Shown here: piece by piece, positions 47,925-57,572 of the stretch
How the letters are laid out: each line of letters begins with the position of its first letter
Numbering within the stretch: the stretch's first letter is position 1
Source: Marinobacter shengliensis
Lineage (GTDB): Bacteria; Pseudomonadota; Gammaproteobacteria; Pseudomonadales; Oleiphilaceae
Length of the DNA: 64,000 nt
Direction: 5' to 3'
Assembly (NCBI RefSeq): GCF_003007715.1
Contig: NZ_PXNO01000022.1
Span: 62,001 to 126,000, forward strand
Program-made: the position numbers and the translations under genes
Notes under the pieces: generated by a model
What the model saw: the letters and a program-made list of their open reading frames with translations, nothing else
Databases searched by the model: none
Told to the model about the DNA's origin: nothing

Positions 47925-49619
47925 ATGGATATTCAACGCATCGTTTTGTTTGCCGGCCTGGCTATTGTCAGTTATCTGATGGTGCTTGCCTGGAATGAGG
48001 ACTACAACCAGCCCCGTACTGAACAGGTCACCCAGGTAGAAACCTCGGGGTCGAACGGATCTGTTGATGACATGGTTCTGCCGGAAAGTGCTTCCCGGAC
48101 AGACGATGAGTTTGTCACGCCGGAAACCGGCGAACTCCGGTCCACCTCCTCTGACGGCGAACAAAGTGTCGGCGACCAGTTCATCACGGTAGTGACCGAC
48201 GTACTGGAACTGACCATCGACCGTGTTGGTGGCAATGTCATTGCCAGTTCCCTGCTTCAGTACGATGAATCGCTCGACAGCGAACAACCCCTGACTCTTC
48301 TGACCAACACCCAGAACCGTACCTATATTCTGGAAAGTGGCTTGATCGGGCGCAACGGCCCCGATGGTCGCAGTGCCGGTCAGGCACCGGTTTACCAGGC
48401 AGAAGCATCCCGTTTCGAGCTGACCGATGGCCAGGATGAACTGATCATTGACCTAAAACTGACCACAGACGATGGCGTTGATATCACCAAACGCTACCGT
48501 CTTGCCCGGGACAGCTATGAGATTGATATCCGTTACCTGATCAACAACCAGTCCGATACCGACTGGCAAGGTAACTTCACCGGCAAAATCGTAAGGGACG
48601 AGGCTCCTGACCCAACCTCCCAGACCACTATGGGTATCAAGGCCTACCTTGGCCTGGTCATCAGCACGCCTGACGATCCCTATGAAAAATACGATTTCAG
48701 CGACCTGGGCAAACAACGGGTAAACGAACCGGTCACTAATGGCTGGCTGGCGTTCCTGCAGCACTACTTCATTACCGCCTGGGTTCCGGACCGTGATAAA
48801 ACAGCCCAGTTCCAGACCACCCGCCGGGATCAGTTGCATGTGATGGGTTTTGTCTATCCAGCAACCGCGGTTGCCCCCGGGCAGACTGTTGAGGTAGGTG
48901 CTACTGCTTACGTGGGCCCCAAAATCATTGATCGTCTGGAAGCCCTGGCTCCTAACCTGGACCGTACCGTTGACTTTGGCTGGCTGTTCTTCATCTCCCT
49001 GCCGCTGTTCTACATCCTGGAATGGTTCTATGGCCTGGTGGGTAACTGGGGTGTGGCCATTATTCTGCTGACCGTTCTGGTAAAAGCCGTCTTCTTCCAC
49101 CTGTCAGCAACCAGCTATCGCTCCATGGCAAAAATGCGGGCCGTCGCGCCACAACTCACGCGCCTGAAAGAACTCTATGGTGACGATCGCCAGCGGATGT
49201 CCCAGGAGATGATGGCCCTGTACAAGCGGGAAAAGATCAATCCGCTGGGTGGCTGTTTGCCGATACTGGTACAGATGCCGGTGTTCATTTCGCTCTATTG
49301 GGTACTGTTCGAGAGTGTGCAGCTGCGCCATGCGCCGTTCATGTTGTGGATAAACGATCTGTCCCAGATGGATCCGTACTTTATCCTGCCAATTCTGATG
49401 GGCATCAGTATGTTCATCCAGATGAGCCTGAACCCGACACCACCAGACCCCATGCAGGCGAAGATCATGAAGCTGATGCCACCAGTCTTTACGGTGTTCT
49501 TCCTGTGGTTCCCGGCTGGTCTGGTACTGTACTGGCTGGTGAACAACATTCTTTCGATCTCCCAGCAGTGGTACATTACCCGCAAGATCGAAGTGGAAAT
49601 GGCAGGCAAGAAACACTGA
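47925..49619 (+). CDS. yidC: Membrane protein insertase YidC
   Basis: Inserts and folds inner-membrane proteins, alone or with SecYEG. The 564-residue protein has an N-terminal anchor (IVLFAGLAIVSYLMVLAW), a large periplasmic domain (~30-340) and the conserved C-terminal insertase core with five membrane segments (FFHLSATSYRSMAKMRAVAPQL; GGCLPILVQMPVFISLYWVLFESVQLRHAPF; FLWFPAGLVLYWLVNNILSISQQW). The catalytic Arg-containing groove segment is intact. Confidence 0.97.
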   Translation: MDIQRIVLFAGLAIVSYLMVLAWNEDYNQPRTEQVTQVETSGSNGSVDDMVLPESASRTDDEFVTPETGELRSTSSDGEQSVGDQFITVVTDVLELTIDRVGGNVIASSLLQYDESLDSEQPLTLLTNTQNRTYILESGLIGRNGPDGRSAGQAPVYQAEASRFELTDGQDELIIDLKLTTDDGVDITKRYRLARDSYEIDIRYLINNQSDTDWQGNFTGKIVRDEAPDPTSQTTMGIKAYLGLVISTPDDPYEKYDFSDLGKQRVNEPVTNGWLAFLQHYFITAWVPDRDKTAQFQTTRRDQLHVMGFVYPATAVAPGQTVEVGATAYVGPKIIDRLEALAPNLDRTVDFGWLFFISLPLFYILEWFYGLVGNWGVAIILLTVLVKAVFFHLSATSYRSMAKMRAVAPQLTRLKELYGDDRQRMSQEMMALYKREKINPLGGCLPILVQMPVFISLYWVLFESVQLRHAPFMLWINDLSQMDPYFILPILMGISMFIQMSLNPTPPDPMQAKIMKLMPPVFTVFFLWFPAGLVLYWLVNNILSISQQWYITRKIEVEMAGKKH

Positions 49620-49640
49620 GTGATCAGTTGCACTGACCTG

Positions 49641-49667
49641 ACAAAGGCTCCCCTGTGGAGCCTTTGT
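49641..49667 (+). terminator. Hairpin terminator after yidC
   Basis: 11-bp stem ACAAAGGCTCC / GGAGCCTTTGT with a 5-nt loop, followed by CATTTCT. The T-run is partial. Confidence 0.7.
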
Positions 49668-49692
49668 CATTTCTAATCAGGATAAACACACC

Positions 49693-51063
49693 ATGCAGGC
49701 AACCACAGACACCATCGCAGCCATTGCCACCGCACCAGGCCAGGCGGGTGTGGGTATTGTTCGGGTTTCAGGGCCAAAAGCCGTTGAGATTGCCCGGAAC
49801 ATGCTCGGTTTTGAGCCCCGGCCCCGCTACGCCCATTATGGACCTTTTCACGATAGCCGGGGCGAACTGATCGACGAGGGCATCGGGCTGTATTTTCCGA
49901 ACCCTCATTCGTTCACCGGTGAAGACGTGTTTGAGTTGCAGGGGCACGGCGGTACCGTGATCCTCGATATGCTGTTGCGGGAAGTCTGTAGTCAGGGCGC
50001 CCGTCTGGCACGGCCTGGTGAGTTTTCTGAGCGGGCGTTTCTGAATGACAAACTCGACCTGGCCCAGGCTGAAGCCATTGCCGACCTGATTGAAAGCAGC
50101 TCAGAGCAGGCAGCCCGTTGCGCCGTGCGCTCCATGCAAGGTGTGTTTTCCAGACGGATTGATGAACTGGTCGATGCGGTTACCCACTTGCGTATCTACG
50201 TGGAAGCGGCCATCGACTTTCCGGAGGAAGAAATCGATTTTCTCGCCGACGGCAAAGTGGCGGTTGATCTGCAAGGCCTGTTGCAACAGGTGGAACAGAT
50301 CCTGTCGGAAGCCCAGCAGGGCACCATTCTGCGGGATGGCATGAAGGTGGTGATCGCCGGTCGTCCCAATGCCGGAAAATCCAGCCTGCTCAATGCCCTG
50401 GCCGGCCGCGAAGCGGCCATTGTCACCGCCATTGAAGGCACCACCCGGGATGTCCTGCGGGAACATATCCACATTGATGGCATGCCGTTGCACATCATCG
50501 ACACCGCCGGCCTCCGGGACAGCCCGGACGAGGTGGAACAGATCGGTATTGCCCGGGCCTGGGATGAAATACGCCAGGCGGATCGCATTCTGTTGATGGT
50601 GGATGCCACCACCACCGATAAAACCGAACCCCATGAAATCTGGCCAGATTTTATTGACCAGCTCCCGGCCAGTGCCCCGGTCACGGTTATCCGTAACAAA
50701 GTGGATTTGTCGGGTGAGCCGGTGGGCATCAGTGCCGAACCCCACCAGACCGCGCCGGTTATTCGCCTGGCGGCCAAAGGGTCGGAAGGCCTGGACACCC
50801 TCCGTACGCACCTCAAGGAATGCATTGGCTTTGCCAGTACCACCGAAGGCGGCTTTCTGGCCCGCCGACGCCACCTGGATGCCCTGGAACGCGCTCGGGA
50901 TTCCCTTCTTCAGGGACAGACCCAACTGGAAGGCTATGGCGCCGGGGAACTCCTGGCTGAGGATCTTCGGGCGGCCCAGGACGCCTTGGGTGAAATCACC
51001 GGCCATCTCACGCCCGATGACCTGCTGGGCAAGATCTTCAGCAGCTTTTGCATCGGCAAGTAG
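49693..51063 (+). CDS. mnmE: tRNA modification GTPase MnmE
   Basis: With MnmG, adds the carboxymethylaminomethyl group to U34 of several tRNAs. The 456-residue protein has the N-terminal folate-binding domain ([22 protein letters not shown]), a helical domain, an inserted G domain ([33 protein letters not shown]) and the C-terminal motif FCIGK with the essential Cys. It closes the conserved rpmH-to-mnmE string. Confidence 0.98.
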   Translation: MQATTDTIAAIATAPGQAGVGIVRVSGPKAVEIARNMLGFEPRPRYAHYGPFHDSRGELIDEGIGLYFPNPHSFTGEDVFELQGHGGTVILDMLLREVCSQGARLARPGEFSERAFLNDKLDLAQAEAIADLIESSSEQAARCAVRSMQGVFSRRIDELVDAVTHLRIYVEAAIDFPEEEIDFLADGKVAVDLQGLLQQVEQILSEAQQGTILRDGMKVVIAGRPNAGKSSLLNALAGREAAIVTAIEGTTRDVLREHIHIDGMPLHIIDTAGLRDSPDEVEQIGIARAWDEIRQADRILLMVDATTTDKTEPHEIWPDFIDQLPASAPVTVIRNKVDLSGEPVGISAEPHQTAPVIRLAAKGSEGLDTLRTHLKECIGFASTTEGGFLARRRHLDALERARDSLLQGQTQLEGYGAGELLAEDLRAAQDALGEITGHLTPDDLLGKIFSSFCIGK

Positions 51064-51124
51064 CCCCGGTCAAGGGTTCCATTTTCCGGGACACATCGTC
51101 CCGGTTAAATCGTTGTAATTATCA

Positions 51125-51143
51125 AATGAGAAATAATATCATT
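51125..51143 (+). promoter_or_regulatory. Fur-box-like site upstream of the TonB receptor gene
   Basis: AATGAGAAATAATATCATT keeps 6 of 8 arm positions symmetric and resembles the Fur consensus. It lies 40 bases ahead of the receptor start, where repression by iron would be expected. Confidence 0.6.
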
Positions 51144-51182
51144 CGCTCCTGATTTTCAGTCTTGATCTTCAAGGAGTGACTC

Positions 51183-53375
51183 ATGGTATTCAGGCCCTCA
51201 ATTCTGGCCGCGTCTGTTGCGGCTGTTAGCAGCACCTTTTCTCTACACAGTGTTGCCCAACCGACGCAACTGGATGAGCTGGTTGTTTCGGCATCGGGCT
51301 TTGAGCAGAAGGTGACCGATGCTCCGGCCAGCATCAGTGTGATCAGCCAGCAGAACCTGCAACAAAGCCAGTTCTCCAATCTGGCGGAAGCCCTGGAAAC
51401 CGTGGAAGGCGTGGATGTACGCCAGAGCACCGGCAAGACCGGTGGGCTGAACATCAGTATTCGAGGCCTACCGAGTGAATATACCCTGATACTGATTGAC
51501 GGCCGCCGCCAGAATCCTCCGGGCAACGTCACTCCAAATGGCTTTGGTGATACCTCCACCAGCTTCATTCCGCCTTTGTCGGCGATTGAACGTATCGAAG
51601 TAATCCGCGGGCCCATGTCAACGCTATACGGTTCCGATGCCATTGGTGGCGTGGTGAATATCATTACCAAGAAGGTGTCCGATGAGTGGATTGGCTCGGT
51701 CACGCTCGAGCACACCTTCCAGCAACACCGGGAGTACGGCGATAACGGTAAAGCCAGTTTCTACACCAGTGGACCGCTGATCGACAATATGCTCGGGCTT
51801 GCAGTACGCGGCAGCGTGTTTGATCGATCGGCGGCGGATCTGAGTTTCGACGACGGTAGCGAGGCGCCCAAGCGGGGTGTTGCACCGGTGGATGGTCGTA
51901 ACCATAACCTTGGTGCAAGGTTGACGCTGGTGCCGGTTCAGGGCCATGAGTTCTATCTGGATGCCGAACAGGGGCGCCAGGTGTATAACAATGACAGTTG
52001 CCAACTGGGTACCCTGGATGGGCAGAATCGGGCCTGCAACGCTGACACCAACACCGCCAATGGCTATCGGGACGAGCTACGGTTCAACCGTGACCAGGTT
52101 GCCCTGGGCCATGCCAGCCAGCTGGGCTTTGGCACCTGGAGCAGTGATCTGACGTACAACGTGACCGAAACCAAAGGCCGGACCATTCCGGGTACCATCG
52201 GCACGCCTTACGATGCGCCCTATCAGAATCTGATTGGTGGCCAGGATCGCAAGCTGGAATCGGAAGATACCGTGTTTGATACCCGGTTGGTTGCGCCCGT
52301 CACCGCCAACCACATCGTGACGCTGGGGGCACAGTACCGTGATACCCGACTGGAAGACAGCGTTGCCAACACCACCTTCAAACAGGAATCCTGGGCGGTG
52401 TTTGCCGAGGATGAATGGTATCTGAGAGACGATCTGGCCCTGACGCTGGGAGGGCGTTACGAAGATCATGACGCTTTCTCCGGCCATTTTACGCCCCGGG
52501 CTTATCTGGTGTGGAACACGTCACCCAGCTGGACCCTCAAGGGTGGTGTCAGTCAGGGTTATAAAACCCCTGACATCAATGATTTGCACAATGGCATCAA
52601 CGGTGTCACCAGCCAGGGTGAGGTGCTGACCATAGGCACACCGGACCTGGAACCGGAAAAAAGCACCAACTACGAGGTAGGCGCCTACTTTGACAACCTG
52701 CAAGGTTTCAAAGCCAACGCCACGGTATTCTTCACCCAGTTCAAGGACAAGATCGACAGCGGAGCGCCGGTGACCATCAGTGGTGACCCTAGGATTCCGG
52801 ACGGCACCTACGACCAGCTGGATAACATCGGCAAGGCTGAGACCCGGGGTATCGAGCTGGCGTCCAGCTGGCGCTTTGCTCCGGACTGGAGTATTCGCGG
52901 CAACTATACCTATACCGACACTGAGCAGAAGAGTGGTGACAACAAAGGGGCACCTTTGACCAACACGCCGGAGCATGTGGTGCATGCGCGCCTGAACTGG
53001 CAGGCGTCTCCGCAGCTGGATCTATGGTTGTCCGGCGAATACCGAGGTGAGCGTACCCGCTACCTGAAGAACCGGGAGAATTTCACCGCAGAAGAAGCAG
53101 CGGTGTTTGACCAGGTGGGTGACCTGAGCGCCTATGCGCTCTTCCACCTGGGCGGCGCTTATCAGGCCAGCGAGCGGGTAAAACTCACCGCCACCGTTTA
53201 CAACCTGTTCGACAAGGAGTTCCTGTCTGGCAGTGAGTACTCGTATGTGGATAACAATGGCAACCAGGTGGATGCCTGGGCTTCGGATTATGTGTATATC
53301 TTCCGTGGCATGGCCAGCGGCGGAACGGTAGAAGAAGGTCGCCGTTTGTGGCTCTCCGCAACCGTCGATTTCTGA
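51183..53375 (+). CDS. TonB-dependent outer-membrane receptor (FepA/CirA-like)
   Basis: A 730-residue gated porin for energised uptake of an iron chelate or similar ligand. It has a signal peptide (about 1-25), a TonB box-like LDELVVSAS, a plug domain (ISVISQQNLQQSQFSNLAEALETVEGVDVR ... RIEVIRGPMSTLYGSDAIGGVVNIITK) and a 22-strand barrel ending in a terminal phenylalanine (ATVDF). AAGGAG lies six bases ahead of the ATG. The Fur-like site suggests a siderophore or heme ligand, though the exact substrate is not readable. No siderophore operon is adjacent. Confidence 0.92.
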   Translation: MVFRPSILAASVAAVSSTFSLHSVAQPTQLDELVVSASGFEQKVTDAPASISVISQQNLQQSQFSNLAEALETVEGVDVRQSTGKTGGLNISIRGLPSEYTLILIDGRRQNPPGNVTPNGFGDTSTSFIPPLSAIERIEVIRGPMSTLYGSDAIGGVVNIITKKVSDEWIGSVTLEHTFQQHREYGDNGKASFYTSGPLIDNMLGLAVRGSVFDRSAADLSFDDGSEAPKRGVAPVDGRNHNLGARLTLVPVQGHEFYLDAEQGRQVYNNDSCQLGTLDGQNRACNADTNTANGYRDELRFNRDQVALGHASQLGFGTWSSDLTYNVTETKGRTIPGTIGTPYDAPYQNLIGGQDRKLESEDTVFDTRLVAPVTANHIVTLGAQYRDTRLEDSVANTTFKQESWAVFAEDEWYLRDDLALTLGGRYEDHDAFSGHFTPRAYLVWNTSPSWTLKGGVSQGYKTPDINDLHNGINGVTSQGEVLTIGTPDLEPEKSTNYEVGAYFDNLQGFKANATVFFTQFKDKIDSGAPVTISGDPRIPDGTYDQLDNIGKAETRGIELASSWRFAPDWSIRGNYTYTDTEQKSGDNKGAPLTNTPEHVVHARLNWQASPQLDLWLSGEYRGERTRYLKNRENFTAEEAAVFDQVGDLSAYALFHLGGAYQASERVKLTATVYNLFDKEFLSGSEYSYVDNNGNQVDAWASDYVYIFRGMASGGTVEEGRRLWLSATVDF

Positions 53376-53376
53376 G

Positions 53377-53395
53377 TTATCCACAGTTATCCACA
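53377..53395 (+). promoter_or_regulatory. Two exact DnaA boxes in tandem after the TonB receptor gene
   Basis: TTATCCACA occurs at 53377-53385 and again at 53387-53395, ten bases apart (about one helical turn) on the same strand, immediately after the receptor stop codon. Whether DnaA binds here is not shown. Confidence 0.7.
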
Positions 53396-53399
53396 ACCC

Positions 53400-53428
53400 C
53401 AGGCCGCCGGCATTCGCCCGGCGGCCTG
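53400..53428 (+). terminator. GC-rich hairpin after the TonB receptor gene
   Basis: 11-bp stem CAGGCCGCCGG / CCGGCGGCCTG with a 7-nt loop; no T-run follows. Confidence 0.55.
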
Positions 53429-53557
53429 ACGAATTCCCTTACGAAAACAAACAGTTTAGTTGTAAAACAACGTCAAAGCGTCGGGTAAACTCCGCCTACG
53501 TCTATTGGTGCCGCCAGTTTGGCGGTTTCATGCCATTCGAGTTAAAGGAGATAACCT

Positions 53558-54307
53558 GTGCGTAACCTGCTGTGCGTTACTGCGGTCGTTTTTGCCCTGT
53601 TTACGGCACCATTGCCGGCCGTGGCGTCTGAGCGTATCTATATCTATACCGAGAACTTCCCTCCCTACAACATGAGTGCCACGGGGCGTGCCTTCGAGCA
53701 TAACGAAGATGGCATTGATGGTCTGTGCACAGAAATGGTCAAGGCCATTCTCGAGCACTCCGGGCTGGATTACGTGATCAAGCTGCGCAACTGGGATTTT
53801 GGCTATAACCGTGCGCTGAACAAGAAGAATCATGGCATCTACTGCACCACCTACACGGAAAACCGGGCTTCCCAGTTCAAATGGGTAGGGCCACTGACCA
53901 CCAACCTGTGGACCATTTTTGCACCCCCCGGTACGGACTTGCAGATTGACAGCCTGGAAGATACCCGAGGCATGCTGTACGCCGGATACCGTGGTGATGT
54001 GATGACCGAGTACCTGCTGGAGCGCGATTTCCGGGTATCGGCCATGGACAGCGATGACCTCAACCCCAAACGTCTGGAACTGGGCCAGGTTGACCTGTGG
54101 ATAGCGGACCGGCTGGCAGGACCTTACTTCGCCTCCCAACAGGACGTTGAAGGCCTGGAACCGGTGTTTTCGTTCAATAACACCGAACTGTACCTGGCGA
54201 TGAACCTCGAGACTTCAGAGGAAGTGATTCGCAAGCTACGCCAGGGACTGGAGACCATTCGCAACAACGGGATGTACGAGGCCATAGAGACCAAGTGGGG
54301 CCTCTGA
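53558..54307 (+). CDS. Periplasmic substrate-binding protein (SBP family 3-like)
   Basis: A 249-residue exported protein. The signal peptide MRNLLCVTAVVFALFTAPLPAVAS is followed by a type 2 periplasmic-binding fold (IYIYTENFPPYNMSATG; DGLCTEMVKAIL; GIYCTTYTENRASQFKWVGPL; VDLWIADRLAGPYFA; LRQGLETIRNNGMYEAIETKW). It resembles family 3 solute-binding proteins for polar amino acids. No permease or ATPase gene is nearby, so it may be an orphan or a sensor partner. GTG start with AAAGGAG. Confidence 0.85.
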   Translation: MRNLLCVTAVVFALFTAPLPAVASERIYIYTENFPPYNMSATGRAFEHNEDGIDGLCTEMVKAILEHSGLDYVIKLRNWDFGYNRALNKKNHGIYCTTYTENRASQFKWVGPLTTNLWTIFAPPGTDLQIDSLEDTRGMLYAGYRGDVMTEYLLERDFRVSAMDSDDLNPKRLELGQVDLWIADRLAGPYFASQQDVEGLEPVFSFNNTELYLAMNLETSEEVIRKLRQGLETIRNNGMYEAIETKWGL

Positions 54308-54334
54308 CACCCTCGGCGAATCTATCGAGACAGG

Positions 54335-54358
54335 GGGGAGCCACACGCTCCCCTTTTT
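54335..54358 (+). terminator. Terminator after the binding-protein gene
   Basis: GGGGAGC / GCTCCCC (54335-54341 with 54347-54353), loop CACAC, then TTTTT. Confidence 0.88.
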
Positions 54359-54370
54359 GCGGATATAGCC

Positions 54371-55306
54371 TCAACCGGTTCTTCGCAAATCCGGAGTCGC
54401 CAGTGGCTTGAGGGCCCGGGTGTTGGTGCGATTACCCAGAAATTCCGGTCTGGGCTTGTTGCCACAGAAGGGCTGTTGCAATTGGTTTTCCACACTGTTG
54501 TATACGAAGAACAGATTACTGCGCGGCCAAGGCGACATATTGGCGTTGGATGCGTGCAAGGTGTTGCACTCAAAAATGATCAACGAGCCGGCGGGACCCG
54601 TGGGTGCCTGGATACCGTATTGGTCCGCCATTTCCTGCAGATCCTGGTGATTGGGCACGCCCAGTTCCTGCCTCTTCAGCGACGACTGGTAGTTGTCTTC
54701 CGGGGTTCGGCCGACACAGGGCACAAAGGTTTTGTGGGAACCCGGGATCAGCATCAGCGGGCCGTTGAACGGTGTATTGTCGGTCAGGGCGATGGAGAAG
54801 CTGACCGCCCGCATGCGAGGCATGCCATCTTCGGCGTGCCAGGTTTCGAAGTCGGAATGCCAGTCGAACCCCTTGCCGTGAAAACCGGGTTTGAAGTTGA
54901 TCCGGGACTGGTGGATATACGCCTCGCTACCCAGTAATTGATGCACCATATCGAGAATGCGAGGGTCCCGTGTCAGCCGGTCAAAACGGTCTGACAGTTC
55001 GTGAATACCAAAGACCGATCGAATTTCCTGTTTTCCCGGTTCGGTAATGGTGCCCTCGGAACGGAGAATGCTGTCGTCGTTTTCATAGGCGCGCAGATCG
55101 TCACGGAAACGTTTGACCGTGTCTGCATCGAGAAAGTTGTTGAACACCAGGAACCCGTCCCGTTCATAACGCGCCAGTTCGGTCTCACTCAGCGGACCTT
55201 CAGTACGGGCGTTTCCGGAGCTGTGGATAACCGGGTCTCTCCGGTCAAAAGCCGGAACAGGGCGTTCCAGGCGGGTGGGATAAAAGTCGTCAGCACGAGT
55301 CTCCAT
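54371..55306 (-). CDS. ectD: Ectoine hydroxylase
   Basis: A Fe(II)/2-oxoglutarate dioxygenase that converts ectoine to 5-hydroxyectoine, a compatible solute. ATG 55306, with AAGGAGG upstream, gives 311 residues, the normal length. The EctD signature is present as FDWHSDFETWHAEDGMPRMRAVSFSI, with iron ligands His150 and Asp152; the distal His is in ECNTLHASN near 250. The ectABC synthesis genes are not in this window, so ectD is solitary here. Ectoine must be made elsewhere or imported. Confidence 0.95.
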   Translation of the reverse strand: METRADDFYPTRLERPVPAFDRRDPVIHSSGNARTEGPLSETELARYERDGFLVFNNFLDADTVKRFRDDLRAYENDDSILRSEGTITEPGKQEIRSVFGIHELSDRFDRLTRDPRILDMVHQLLGSEAYIHQSRINFKPGFHGKGFDWHSDFETWHAEDGMPRMRAVSFSIALTDNTPFNGPLMLIPGSHKTFVPCVGRTPEDNYQSSLKRQELGVPNHQDLQEMADQYGIQAPTGPAGSLIIFECNTLHASNANMSPWPRSNLFFVYNSVENQLQQPFCGNKPRPEFLGNRTNTRALKPLATPDLRRTG

Positions 55307-55480
55307 ATTCGAACCTCCTTCTTTTATACACAGTACCGATATGGTCAGGCCTTGCCCGGCTGTGGGAAAGCCTGAAAATACTATATTCCTCAGAAAGTTA
55401 TTGGATTGATGCAAAGACTTGCACCAGAGAGGGTAAGGGCAGGAACCGGGATTTCAAGGCCCCGGTTCCGGAATAAAAAA

Positions 55481-55499
55481 GTCCCGGCAGGCCCGGGAC
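55481..55499 (-). terminator. Terminator of the acyl-CoA dehydrogenase gene
   Basis: GTCCCGG / CCGGGAC (7 bp, 5-nt loop), followed on the minus strand by TTTTTTATTCC (plus-strand A-run 55475-55480). A second 9-bp hairpin sits just beyond at 55442-55469. Confidence 0.85.
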
Positions 55500-55516
55500 G
55501 GTAAGTTACCGGGTAA

Positions 55517-57337
55517 TCACCCGGTAAAGGCCATATTGTCCGGCTCCACCTGCATCAGGTTGCGAGTCGGGCTGAGCATGCTGGTGGCGTGGGCCTGGGC
55601 CCGTGGTAGCAGGCGCTCGTAGTAGAACTCGGCGGTTGCCAGTTTGGTCTGGTAAAAGGCGTCGGATTCGTCGCCGCCGTTCTCCAGCTTGTCGGCGGCC
55701 ACCGCGGACTGGCGCAACCACATATAGGCCATGGTGACGTAACCGCTGTACATCAGGAAGTCGTGGGCGGCAGCACTGACCACATCGCGGTCTTTGCGGG
55801 CCGCCAGCATCACCCGGACGGTCAGCAGGTTCCACTGGGCAGTCAGTTTTAGCAGCTCGATGGCCATCGGGCGCAGCTGTTTGTTGGTCAGGTGCTTGCG
55901 GGCAAAGTTGGCAATCTTGAGGGTGAATTCCCGCACCGCGCCGCCCTGGGTCATCAGCAACACTTTACGGCCCAGCAGGTCCAGTGCCTGGATGCCGGTG
56001 GTGCCCTCGTAAAGCGTGGCAATCCGGGTATCGCGTACGATCTGTTCCATGCCATGCTCACGGATGTAACCGTGGCCACCGAACACCTGCACACCCAGGT
56101 TAGCCGCTTCGTTGCCCAATTCAGTCAGGAAGCCTTTCAGGATCGGGGTCAGGAAACCCAGTTTGTCGTCGTATTTCTCGGCCTTCTTGTCGTCACCCAC
56201 GGTGTGCGCCTCAACCATGTGGTCGGCCAGCTTCGCAGCGTAATACAGCATGGAGCGCCCACCTTCCGCGATGGCTTTCTGGGTCAGCAGCATGCGCCTT
56301 ACATCCGCGTGGTGAATCAGGCTGTCGGCCACTTGGTCTGGCTCTTTCTTGCCAGACAGCGCGCGCATGGAACGGCGCTCTTTGGCGTAGTCCAGCGCCC
56401 ACTGGTACGACAGTTCAGCCGGGCCAACGCCCTGAATGGCAGTACCGATACGGGCGGTGTTCATAAAGGTAAACATGCACTCCAGGCCCTGGTTCTCAGG
56501 TCCGATCAGGTAACCGGTGGCGCCGTCGAAGTTCATCACGCAGGTGGCCGAGGCCTTGATGCCCATTTTCTTTTCCAGGCTGCCGCAGTTCACGCCATTG
56601 CGTTCGCCCACGCTGCCATCCGCCGCCGGCAGGAACTTGGGCACGATAAACAGGCTGATACCGCGGGTGCCCTTGGGCGCATCCGGCAGACGCGCCAGCA
56701 CGATGTGGACAATGTTCTCGGTCAGATCATGCTCGCCGGAGGAAATGAAGATCTTGGTACCGGTCAGCTTGTAGCTGCCATCGGCCTGTGGTTCGGCCTT
56801 GGTCTTCACCTGACCCAGGTCAGTACCGCACTGTGGCTCGGTGAGGCACATGGTGCCGCCCCAGCGGCCCTCCGTCAGCGGTACCAGGTAGGTTTGCTTC
56901 TGGTCTTCCGAGCCATGCAGGAAGATGGTGTTCATGGCACCGAGTGACAGCCCCGGATACATGGAGAATGACCAGTTGGCGGTGCCCATCATTTCCTGTT
57001 TGAACAGGCCCATGGACGCCGGCAGGCCCTGGCCGCCGTATTCTTCCGGGGCCGACAAGCCCTGCCAGCCGCCCATCACGTATTGGTCATAGGCTTCTTT
57101 GTAGCCTTTGGGCGTGGTGACCTCGCCGTTTTCCAGGCGGCAGCCTTCCTCATCACCGCTCTGGTAGATTGGGCTCAGAACTTCCTCACAGAAGCGCCCG
57201 CACTCGGTCAGAATGGCGTCTACAATATCCGGTGTTGCGTTCTCTCCAGAGGCCAGGGTCTGGTAGTGGCCCGGGTAGTCGAACACGTCGTTGAGCAGAA
57301 ATTTCATGTCACGCAATGGCGCTTTGTACACTGGCAT
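55517..57337 (-). CDS. Acyl-CoA dehydrogenase (FadE-like, long form)
   Basis: A FAD enzyme for the first step of fatty acid beta-oxidation. The 606-residue protein matches the extended C-terminal class: N-terminal DYPGHYQTLASGE, the ACAD core with MCLTEPQCGTDLGQVKTKAE, GTKIFISSGEHDL, VFGGHGYIREHGMEQIVRDTRIATLYEGTTGIQALDLLGRK (catalytic Glu in LYEGTTG), and an extra C-terminal domain ending AFTG. ATG at 57337. It is a single gene with its own terminator. Substrate chain length is not deducible. Confidence 0.93.
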   Translation of the reverse strand: MPVYKAPLRDMKFLLNDVFDYPGHYQTLASGENATPDIVDAILTECGRFCEEVLSPIYQSGDEEGCRLENGEVTTPKGYKEAYDQYVMGGWQGLSAPEEYGGQGLPASMGLFKQEMMGTANWSFSMYPGLSLGAMNTIFLHGSEDQKQTYLVPLTEGRWGGTMCLTEPQCGTDLGQVKTKAEPQADGSYKLTGTKIFISSGEHDLTENIVHIVLARLPDAPKGTRGISLFIVPKFLPAADGSVGERNGVNCGSLEKKMGIKASATCVMNFDGATGYLIGPENQGLECMFTFMNTARIGTAIQGVGPAELSYQWALDYAKERRSMRALSGKKEPDQVADSLIHHADVRRMLLTQKAIAEGGRSMLYYAAKLADHMVEAHTVGDDKKAEKYDDKLGFLTPILKGFLTELGNEAANLGVQVFGGHGYIREHGMEQIVRDTRIATLYEGTTGIQALDLLGRKVLLMTQGGAVREFTLKIANFARKHLTNKQLRPMAIELLKLTAQWNLLTVRVMLAARKDRDVVSAAAHDFLMYSGYVTMAYMWLRQSAVAADKLENGGDESDAFYQTKLATAEFYYERLLPRAQAHATSMLSPTRNLMQVEPDNMAFTG

Positions 57338-57572
57338 AACCCATCCTCACAGTCTGTTATCGCAATCCGGTCGGGCCCGAGGCCCGTTATGACTGCTGTT
57401 TTACGGCATTCACTTGCGGCTGCCATTGACGGAAAGCGCTTGTCTGCATGTCAGAATGGACAATTGGCTCAAATGACGCATTTCATATCTGCCTGATCGG
57501 ATATTGCTCCGGGCCCGTAAATCACAACTCGACGACGCCTTAGCCAAGGCCATCTAGCGGAGTGTAAAAGTC
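57338..57572. promoter_or_regulatory. Divergent promoter region of the acyl-CoA dehydrogenase and DUF3833 genes
   Basis: Contains the small palindrome AAATGACGCATTT (near 57472-57484) and no recognisable PsrA-type GAAAC-N4-GTTTC operator. No extra gene is seen. Confidence 0.35.
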
